Position numbers and translations under genes: made by a program
Shown here: one piece after another, positions 1 to 6,085 of the stretch
How the letters are laid out: the number at the start of each line of letters is the position of its first letter
Position numbering within the stretch: position 1 is the first letter of the stretch
Source of the DNA: Aliishimia sp045106335
Lineage (GTDB): Bacteria; Pseudomonadota; Alphaproteobacteria; Rhodobacterales; Rhodobacteraceae
NCBI GenBank assembly: GCA_045106335.1
Contig: JBGCEM010000160.1
Location: 1 to 15,121, forward strand
Reading direction: 5' to 3'
DNA: 15,121 nt
The notes under the pieces: model-generated
Told to the model about the DNA's origin: nothing
What the model saw: the letters and a program-made list of their open reading frames with translations, nothing else
The model's database searches: none

Positions 1-189
1 TTTTTGCAAGCCCCGCAATCGCTTAAGGCCGGTCGAATGACGCGGTCAGATGCTGTGTTGAACGTGTTGAAAGCCCGCGCGCCAGGTGTCGCCGGCAGCC
101 TAGAGACGCTGTATGATCTGGCAGCTATCGCCGTTGTGGGCGCTGGAATTTTTGGCCCGGACTGTGCGACGCAATCACAGAAAGCTTGA
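1..189 (+). other. Unrecognised partial reading frame at the window edge
   Basis: An open frame enters from the left edge and stops at the TGA at 187-189. It gives about 62 residues rich in Ala, Val and Leu, including a stretch reading LETLYDLAAIAVVGAGIFG. I do not recognise the family. It lies in the same frame as the decayed TRAP permease that follows, separated only by that stop. It could therefore be the remains of the upstream part of that gene, or the tail of a different gene joined to it by a deletion. It does not resemble the part of DctM expected just before the PxEA motif, which favours a chimeric junction. The true start, if any, lies outside the window. Confidence 0.3.
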
Positions 190-201
190 CGATGTCGCCC
201 T

Positions 202-730
202 TTGAGCACGCCTGAGCTGGTGTCCAAGGGTGTGCCCATTACGGCGTTGATCCTCATCGTTCTGGGCGGCATTTATCTGGGCTTTTTCACACCCGTCGAG
301 GCCGGGGCCATCGGCGCCCTGGGGGCGCTGCTGATTGGTTTGATCAAACGCCGTCTGGGGGTCAAAGCCCTCTGGCGCGTGTTGGTAGAAACAGGCTTGA
401 TCTGTTTGTATGTCCTGGTGGTGATCTTGTTGGGCTTGATGCTGGACAGCTCATCCATTATGCTGGCTGGTGTTCCCTTGATGTTGCCCATCGTGGTTCC
501 GATGGGAATTGATCTTGTTTGGTTCGGGATTTTGACGGTGATCGCGGTTGAAATTGGCTTGCACACGCCGCCCTTTGGGATCTGGGTCTATGTGATCAAA
601 TCGACCTTGGATGACGACAGTATCAGTCTTTTTGATATTTTCCTTGGTGCGGCTACCGTTTGCGCTGATGGTGTTGATCTGTCTTATTTTGATTATTCTA
701 TTCCCCGCAATTGCAATCGGTCTGTTGTAG
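202..730 (+). pseudogene. Decayed TRAP transporter large permease (DctM type), C-terminal part
   Basis: The product resembles the C-terminal half of DctM, the 12-helix subunit of TRAP transporters that import organic acids with a periplasmic binding protein. Visible family marks are GIYLGFFTPVEAGAIGA, then LLGLMLDSSSIML, then a helix ending WFGILTVIAVEIGLHTPPFG. Two lesions are seen. After VLVETG (near 396) the sequence jumps straight to the helix before LLGLMLDSSSIML; about 45 residues that normally lie between are absent (estimate from family memory). Near 652-658 one extra base shifts the frame: the frame opening at 656 reads PFALMVLICLILIILFPAIA, the normal DctM end, and stops at TAG 728-730. 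The unshifted frame runs on to 780 as unrelated sequence. No intact N-terminal half or small DctQ subunit is in view. The downstream cyclase gene starts 12 bases after the TAG, so the two were probably one operon. Confidence 0.8.
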
Positions 731-742
731 AAAAGGTGTTCC

Positions 743-1519
743 ATGACACGAAAGTTCATCGATCTGTCCGTCCCGCTTGAGGCGGAAATTCCTTCGGATC
801 CAGACATCATGCTGCCCCAGATCGAGTATTTCGATCACAAACAAACAGCCGCGCAAATGGCGGGTTTCTTTCCGGGTTTGACCCCTGAAGATCTTCCGGG
901 TGGCGATGGGTGGGCGATCGAAAAGCTGACGATCTATACCCATAATGGAACGCATTTGGACGCGCCTTATCATCACCATTCGACGATGAATGACGGCGCG
1001 CGTGCGATTACGATCGATGAGGTCCCACTGGAATGGTGTTTTGGAAATGGTGTGAAACTGGATTTTCGCCACGTCCCGGATGGACATGTTGTGACCCCGG
1101 ACGAGATTGACGCAGAGCTTGACCGTATTGGCCATCAGATCTCGCCCTTGGATATCGTTTTAGTGAACACAAGTGCAGGCGCGCGCTACGGTCAGCCTGA
1201 TTATTTGGTCAAAGGGTGCGGGATTGGACGCGCAGCGACGTTACATCTGCTGGAACAGGGGGTGCGGGTCACGGGTACAGATGCCTGGAGCTGGGACGCG
1301 CCGTTTCCACTGACAGCCGCGCGTTTTGCTACGGAAAAAGATCCCTCAATCATCTGGGAAGGGCACCGTGCCAGCATGGATATCGGCTATTGTCACATCG
1401 AAAAACTGGCAAATTTGGATCAGCTGCCCGATACCGGCTTCACCATTTCATGCTTTCCTTTCAAGATCAAAGCGGCCTCGGCGGGATTTGTGCGCGCGGT
1501 GGCGATCCTTGATACATAA
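743..1519 (+). CDS. Cyclase-family hydrolase (kynurenine formamidase-like)
   Basis: This 258-residue protein belongs to the cyclase family that includes bacterial kynurenine formamidase KynB and other metal-dependent amidases and lactone hydrolases. The family signature HxGTHxDxPxH is at residues 67-77 (HNGTHLDAPYH), supplying the His and Asp metal ligands. A later EGHRAS segment at 206-211 and a GTDAWSWD segment near 178-185 also fit the family. Length is normal and there is no signal peptide, so a cytoplasmic enzyme is expected. The ATG at 743 follows an AAAAGG ribosome site. The substrate cannot be told from sequence: the long insert near residues 30-57 differs from typical KynB, and no tryptophan-pathway neighbour is present. 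The decayed TRAP permease just upstream hints at a former uptake-and-hydrolysis pair. A repeat element begins 5 bases after the stop codon. Confidence 0.85.
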   Translation: MTRKFIDLSVPLEAEIPSDPDIMLPQIEYFDHKQTAAQMAGFFPGLTPEDLPGGDGWAIEKLTIYTHNGTHLDAPYHHHSTMNDGARAITIDEVPLEWCFGNGVKLDFRHVPDGHVVTPDEIDAELDRIGHQISPLDIVLVNTSAGARYGQPDYLVKGCGIGRAATLHLLEQGVRVTGTDAWSWDAPFPLTAARFATEKDPSIIWEGHRASMDIGYCHIEKLANLDQLPDTGFTISCFPFKIKAASAGFVRAVAILDT

Positions 1520-1524
1520 GAACT

Positions 1525-1931
1525 CCCTGCCTAAAACTTGGGGCACAAATGGCGTGCCCACGAAACGTCCAGTGTGGAATGTGCTTTCAATTTCGTAAGC
1601 GGGTCCTGTTTTAATGCCTCCCGCGCGGGGCAGTGACCTTGCGTCTTGCGCCTGTGGAACAGGTATTGAAAGCCAGGCAAACCCCGCGACCTGTCGATGT
1701 TCCATGAGGTCTGCTGACGTCGAGTGCTTTTCGAAACGCTCAGTTCCAGGCTTATAGCTTTTCAAGTTTACCCTGAGCCATCGCACGTCACTTTTCGCAT
1801 TCAAGCAAAGCGATAGGCCGCGAAAACGTGCTTCTACAGCACCCTGCCTTTAACCTGAGGCACCCTGTATCGCAAATGTCCCGAGAACGCACAGCCTGGC
1901 CGCGCATTTGTTCCCCAGGTTTTAGGCAGGG
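1525..1931. repeat. 407-bp intergenic element with 27-bp inverted ends
   Basis: The gap 1520-1978 between the cyclase and exporter genes has no credible gene. The left segment 1525-1551 and the reverse complement of 1905-1931 agree at 25 of 27 positions; the core is CCCTGCCTAAAAC followed by TGGGG and ACAAATG. A third, poorer copy of the same motif, in the left-end orientation, starts at 1843. No transposase frame lies between the ends and I see no clear target duplication beside them. It could be a MITE-like non-autonomous element, the remnant of an insertion sequence, or an intergenic repeat family. A short minus-strand open frame across it continues into the antisense of the cyclase gene and is not credible. 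Confidence 0.6.
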
Positions 1932-1939
1932 TGCTTTAG
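1834..1939. repeat. Imperfect long palindrome inside the intergenic element
   Basis: Arms 1834-1860 and 1913-1939 are inverted copies agreeing at 23 of 27 positions, with a 52-base spacer. Transcribed from either strand it could fold into a long stem. It lies about 40 bases past the stop codon of the minus-strand exporter gene and could help end that transcript, but no T-run marks it as a standard intrinsic terminator. The arms are the same motif that forms the ends of the 407-bp element. Confidence 0.55.
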
Positions 1940-1978
1940 TTTTGCTCAAAACGTTTTGCGATCACGCCGAAAGCAACA

Positions 1979-3838
1979 TCAATCCGTGTCCATTGTTTGT
2001 GCCAGAAAGCCACCGGATTGCCGGGTCCAAAGGCGGGCGTAAAGACCATTTTGGGCCAAAAGGGAGTCATGCGTGCCTTGCTCGACGATGTGGCCTGCAT
2101 CCATGACCACAATGCGATCCATTGCTGCGATCGTGGACAGTCGGTGGGCGATGGCAAGGGTTGTTTTTCCCGCCATCAGCTTGTCCAAATTACTTTGGAT
2201 CGCGGCTTCTGCCTCACTGTCCAACGCGCTTGTGGCTTCGTCCAGCACCAGGATCGGCGCGTCTTTAAGCAATGCGCGTGCGATGGTAATCCTTTGGCGT
2301 TGACCCCCTGAAAGTTTTACGCCCCGCTCGCCAACGAAGGCATCAAGTCCCACGCGCCCTTTGTCATCGCGCAAATCGTTGATAAATTCCATCGCCTGGG
2401 CGGCTGTGGCGGCGGCTTGGACCTCTGCGTCAGTGGCGTCGGGGCGACCATAGCGAATGTTATCCCGGATCGAGCGATGCAGCAGACCGACATCTTGGGT
2501 CACAACACCGATCTGCCTGCGCAAAGAGGTCTGGGTGACATCGCGCACGTCTTGGCTGTCAATACGCACTTGCCCGGCATCGACATCGCGCAAGCGCATC
2601 AAAAGCGACACAAGGGTCGATTTACCAGCCCCAGACAGGCCAACCAAGGCAACCCTTTCGCCTGGCGCGATGTCCAGCGACAGATCGCGCACAACGACAT
2701 TTGCCGCGCCATATCCAAAGCTCACGTGATCGAACTGGATCTGCCCAAGGCTTAAGTTCAGCTTGGGTGCGCCGACCTTGTCCATTAAAGTCGGAGGTGT
2801 GGTCATAATCGGCATCGCGTCGGCGATGGTTCCGTATGCGCGGCTGACAGATTGGCCTAATCCAATGAACATGCCAGAAGAGGCCGACAGGGTCCGTGCG
2901 ATGGTGGCCCCGGCAACAAAATCACCCAAGGTGACAAACTCTGCAACCAAGCCCCACAGACCCACGGCAAAGATTGACACAACCAACGCCACGTTCAGAA
3001 GGTGAACCAATGCATCTGTCGACACATAGGCGCGGTTTTCGCGATGTTGTGTGTCGATGGTTTCACCAATGACCTTGCGGATTGCCCCGGCCTCGCTGTC
3101 CTCGGCAGCAAAAAGTTTGACCATAGCGATGTTGGAATAGACATCTGTCATAGCACCCGTCGCCCGGCTGGTGGCAGCCGCGACTTTGCGGGACCGGGCT
3201 GCGTAAATCGGAACGGCGAACCAGGCCAAAAGGATATTAAGTGCGATCCAGACCACAACTGGTAGGGCCATCATGGGCGACAGGGCTGCCAGCAAGATAG
3301 CCGCGCCCCCAAACGAGATGACGACGCGGGGCACCATCTGCATGGCGATCATCATAGAGCGCTGCACAGCACCCGTGACCTGTCCAATGCGGCTGGCAAC
3401 TTGGCCCGCAAAGACGTCTTCAAAGAAAGCAACATCCTGGTCTTCAACTGCTTTGTGGGCCTGCCAGCGCATCGCGGCGGGCAGCAAAACCTGCACAGTT
3501 TGGGCCATAAAAGCACCGCGCACGAAGGTCACAACAGGATCGAGCACCGCAAACAGAAAAACCAAAGCGGCCAATGTCCATGCCTCAGATGTTACAAAGG
3601 ACGCAGCCCCTTGTGCGGTGACGCCGTCGACGACAAAGGCCAGTGCCCAAACCATTGCCAAACCGATCCCCGCCGAGACAACTGACAAAATGGCAACCAT
3701 AGCTAAAACGCCGCGAAAAAGCTGCGCAAAATACCAGACCAAGCTCCAGACCCCAGTTGCCGGTAGGGCGCGCAATGGAAGCTTGAAGGGATGGACAAGG
3801 GTTTCGAAGGGGCGGAAGATGCGGTCTGATAGGGTCAT
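1979..3838 (-). CDS. ABC exporter half-transporter, permease fused to ATPase (MsbA/multidrug type)
   Basis: This 619-residue protein joins an N-terminal six-helix exporter domain (about residues 30-340) to a C-terminal nucleotide-binding domain (about 365-610). The ATPase is complete: Walker A GLSGAGKST at 400-408, Q-loop glutamine near 448, signature LSGGQ at 509-513, Walker B ILVLDE at 529-534, and switch histidine 565 in IAHRLS. It would work as a homodimer, or with a partner, in the inner membrane and export a lipid, peptide or drug; sequence alone does not tell which. The ATG at 3838 was chosen. A TTG lies directly before it, and neither has a clear ribosome site. The gene stands alone, divergent from rsgA, and ends about 40 bases from the intergenic repeat element. 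The family is certain; the substrate is unknown. Confidence 0.93.
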   Translation of the reverse strand: MTLSDRIFRPFETLVHPFKLPLRALPATGVWSLVWYFAQLFRGVLAMVAILSVVSAGIGLAMVWALAFVVDGVTAQGAASFVTSEAWTLAALVFLFAVLDPVVTFVRGAFMAQTVQVLLPAAMRWQAHKAVEDQDVAFFEDVFAGQVASRIGQVTGAVQRSMMIAMQMVPRVVISFGGAAILLAALSPMMALPVVVWIALNILLAWFAVPIYAARSRKVAAATSRATGAMTDVYSNIAMVKLFAAEDSEAGAIRKVIGETIDTQHRENRAYVSTDALVHLLNVALVVSIFAVGLWGLVAEFVTLGDFVAGATIARTLSASSGMFIGLGQSVSRAYGTIADAMPIMTTPPTLMDKVGAPKLNLSLGQIQFDHVSFGYGAANVVVRDLSLDIAPGERVALVGLSGAGKSTLVSLLMRLRDVDAGQVRIDSQDVRDVTQTSLRRQIGVVTQDVGLLHRSIRDNIRYGRPDATDAEVQAAATAAQAMEFINDLRDDKGRVGLDAFVGERGVKLSGGQRQRITIARALLKDAPILVLDEATSALDSEAEAAIQSNLDKLMAGKTTLAIAHRLSTIAAMDRIVVMDAGHIVEQGTHDSLLAQNGLYARLWTRQSGGFLAQTMDTD

Positions 3839-3996
3839 CAATTAGCACATAGGGCTCGGGCGGGCGCTGGACAATGCAGGTCGTTGTGCCGTTCCAGTCC
3901 TTCACGACGTCGCGATCCCGCAAGCGCTATCTGTCAGGTCAAAGGATCTGAAGCACGCGCCTTGCTGTGCGGGCCAACTTGTGAAAGATCCAAAGG

Positions 3997-5073
3997 ATGA
4001 CGCGCGATTATTCCGATCTGTTCCCGGCTCTTGCCAGCAAGGCTTCGACCACGCGCGAATTGTCGAAACTGGAACGGCTTGGATGGCAGCCCTTTTTTGC
4101 GCAGCAGGCGGATATTGACCTGTTAGAAACGACACCGCCGGTGCGTGTCATCGAAGTGCATCGCACGGGCTTGCACGTTCTGGGCGACGGAATTGACCAG
4201 CTTGTGCCCTCAGGACCTGACGCCACTGTTGGGGATTGGTTGTTTCTGGATCGCACGCAGCCTGCGCAAAGCGTGGTTCTTGAAAGAAAGAGCCTTATCA
4301 AACGCCGGGCCCCCGGAACAGACCGCAAAGCACAACTTATTGCGGCCAATTTGGACACGGCCTTTATCGTCACGTCGTGCAATCAAGATTTCAATCTTGC
4401 CCGTCTTGAACGCTATGTTGCGCTGGCCTTCGAGGCCGAGGTCACGCCGGCGATCTTACTGACCAAAGCGGACCTGTGTGATGACGCGGACGCTTATGTG
4501 CAGCGCGTCGCCGAAATATCGGATCGGGTAATGGTTCTTAGTCTCAATGCCCTAAGCGATGCGCCCAAGGATAAGCTTGGGGCCTGGTGTAAGCCCGGGC
4601 AAACCGTTGGATTTCTGGGCTCATCCGGTGTGGGAAAATCAACGCTGGTGAATGCTTTGATGGGCGATAATGCCGTTGAGACGGCAAGCGTGCGCGAAGA
4701 TGATGCAAAGGGGCGGCACACCACAACGCGGCGTCAACTGCACCTGTCCGCCAACGGGTGCAACGTGCTTGACACGCCGGGCATGCGCGAATTGCAGTTA
4801 ACGGACGCCCAAGACGGCATTGCTGATGTGTTCGAAGACATTTCCCGCTTTGAAGGGCAGTGCAAATTCAATGATTGCCAACACGAAACAGAGCCCGGCT
4901 GTGCGATTTTGCAAGCCCTTGCGGATGGCGCGTTTTCGCAAGACCGTCTAGAGCGCTGGAGCAAATTAAAGGCAGAAGAGCGTTTCAACTCGGCGTCTTT
5001 GGCACAGCGGAAATCGGGCGACAAATCCTTGCATAAAACAATCAAAGCCATTCAGAAAAACAATCGGAAATAG
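3997..5073 (+). CDS. rsgA: Ribosome small subunit-dependent GTPase A
   Basis: RsgA (YjeQ) is a circularly permuted GTPase that binds the maturing 30S subunit and helps complete its assembly. All parts are visible in the 358 residues: an N-terminal OB-like domain (to about residue 105), G4 TKAD at 156-159, G1 GSSGVGKST at 208-216, the threonine-rich G2 region at 241-243, G3 DTPG at 259-262, and a C-terminal zinc finger with Cys289, Cys294, His296 and Cys302. The permuted order G4-G1-G3 is diagnostic. The C-terminus is basic. The ATG at 3997 fits the usual start of family members, although the AAAGG before it touches the start codon, which is poor spacing. The gene is single, convergent with the downstream permease gene and divergent from the exporter. 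It is a housekeeping gene unrelated to the quinoprotein cluster. Confidence 0.95.
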   Translation: MTRDYSDLFPALASKASTTRELSKLERLGWQPFFAQQADIDLLETTPPVRVIEVHRTGLHVLGDGIDQLVPSGPDATVGDWLFLDRTQPAQSVVLERKSLIKRRAPGTDRKAQLIAANLDTAFIVTSCNQDFNLARLERYVALAFEAEVTPAILLTKADLCDDADAYVQRVAEISDRVMVLSLNALSDAPKDKLGAWCKPGQTVGFLGSSGVGKSTLVNALMGDNAVETASVREDDAKGRHTTTRRQLHLSANGCNVLDTPGMRELQLTDAQDGIADVFEDISRFEGQCKFNDCQHETEPGCAILQALADGAFSQDRLERWSKLKAEERFNSASLAQRKSGDKSLHKTIKAIQKNNRK

Positions 5074-5175
5074 GACATAACCCACCGGGAATGCTGCACC
5101 AAATGCAGGGCATGTTTCATAGTTCAGATCTGCAGCCGTCGACCCTTTCCTGTATGTTGTAAATGAACGCTTAAG

Positions 5176-5194
5176 GACGATGTGTGTCATCGTC
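5176..5194 (-). terminator. Candidate terminator hairpin after the orphan permease gene
   Basis: A perfect 7-bp stem (GACGATG / CATCGTC) with a 5-base loop lies 3 bases past the permease stop codon. Read on the minus strand it is followed by a mixed CTTAAG and then an AT-richer stretch, not a clean T-run. Position suits a terminator in the rsgA/permease convergent gap, but the missing T-run keeps this tentative. Confidence 0.4.
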
Positions 5195-5197
5195 GGC

Positions 5198-5980
5198 TCA
5201 AGACGCGCCGCCCACATGGTCGCGCCGCCACGCATTTGCACGTTTTTCAATCGCGCCGATCAGCGCGTATTCGATCACAAGCATCAAGGCCACAAAACTA
5301 AGCGCATAAGCAAGCACATACCCCGTTTCGAACAGTTGGAAATACAAATGAATTTGAAATCCGACCCCGTCGCTGCGCCCCAGGAATTCGACCACCAGCA
5401 CAATTTTCCAGATAATTGCCAATCCGTTGCGTGTGCTTGACGCGATGAACGGCCAAAGCTGGGGCAAGATGACATGGCGCAGTTTTGCCAATGGTGACAT
5501 CCGAAAGCTGGTCGACATATCGCGCAATTTCGGATCCAGCGCATGCACCCCTTCTCGAATGGTCACGGCAACCATTGCGGTTTTGTTAAACGCAACAGCA
5601 GTAATGGCGGCGGTTTCGTTCAGCCCAATCCACAGATAACACAGTACGATGACGACCAGTGCCGGTACGTTCAGCATCACCACAAGCCAGGCCCCAAACC
5701 ATGTGTTCAGCCGTGCGTTCAATCCCATGGCAATCCCAAGGATCAGCCCAAAGATCATCGCCAGTGTGAAGGCAAAAACCACCCGGCGGAACGTGGCCCA
5801 TGTGTGATAGGGCAGCTCGCCCGATGCGGTTTCGGCGACGATCAAGCCCCACACCTCGGCGGGGCCAGGCAGAACGGTTGGATCAGCGCCGAACCAGGCC
5901 GTGAGGGCCCATAAACAGATCAGCCCAATCAGCGAAATCAACACGGCTGGGGCCTGAAATGAGGGCGTTGTTTGGCTCAT
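5198..5980 (-). CDS. ABC import permease, TauC/SsuC type, orphan
   Basis: This is a 260-residue inner-membrane subunit of the binding-protein-dependent importer family that carries sulfonates, taurine, nitrate or thiamine precursors. It has about six hydrophobic segments. The coupling loop is visible near residues 152-176, as LRDMSTSF followed by ILPQLWP, in place of the classical EAA...G...ILP. The N-terminal LPGPAEVW segment is also typical of the SsuC/TauC branch. The start ATG (5978-5980) lacks a clear ribosome site. No ATPase or binding-protein gene of this importer type is beside it: downstream is convergent rsgA, upstream the divergent NosR-like gene. It must borrow partners encoded elsewhere or be a leftover. 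The binding proteins at 9072 and 10830 belong to other families and do not fit as partners. Confidence 0.85.
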   Translation of the reverse strand: MSQTTPSFQAPAVLISLIGLICLWALTAWFGADPTVLPGPAEVWGLIVAETASGELPYHTWATFRRVVFAFTLAMIFGLILGIAMGLNARLNTWFGAWLVVMLNVPALVVIVLCYLWIGLNETAAITAVAFNKTAMVAVTIREGVHALDPKLRDMSTSFRMSPLAKLRHVILPQLWPFIASSTRNGLAIIWKIVLVVEFLGRSDGVGFQIHLYFQLFETGYVLAYALSFVALMLVIEYALIGAIEKRANAWRRDHVGGAS

Positions 5981-6003
5981 GTGGGGAAGGTGTCACAGTT
6001 GGC

Positions 6004-6050
6004 GTACCGGACCCAAGTCGAAAATACATGCACTTGTACCTTAGTCGAAT
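6004..6050. promoter_or_regulatory. Direct repeat in the divergent gap before the NosR-like gene
   Basis: The 105-base gap between the divergent permease (start 5980) and NosR-like gene (start 6086) has two related boxes. GTACC at 6004-6008 is followed by AGTCGAAAAT at 6016-6025; GTACC at 6036-6040 is followed by AGTCGAATAT at 6043-6052. The AGTCGAA boxes are 27 bases apart. They could be paired binding sites for a regulator of either gene. No convincing -35/-10 pair could be fixed. Confidence 0.3.
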
Positions 6051-6085
6051 ATTCTGACGTCCCGCCCGCGCTTAGGCTTTTGCGC

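Noticed and set aside
1541..1559. Hairpin GGGCAC/GTGCCC as a terminator of the cyclase gene
   Set aside because: A 6-bp stem with 7-base loop exists, but no T-run follows and it overlaps the left end of the repeat element.
1448..1804. Minus-strand open frame of 118 codons across the left part of the intergenic element
   Set aside because: It runs into the antisense of the cyclase gene, has no ribosome site I could see and no recognisable domain. It most likely is a chance frame through repeat sequence.
3273..3845. Plus-strand open frame of 190 codons opposite the ABC exporter
   Set aside because: It is a shadow of the exporter gene, whose own frame has all ABC motifs; the shadow is Thr/Ala/Lys-rich with no domain.
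5972..6085. 38-residue N-terminal extension of the NosR-like protein from ATG 5972
   Set aside because: The extension would bury the signal peptide and overlap the divergent permease start; ATG 6086 places the signal peptide at the N-terminus.
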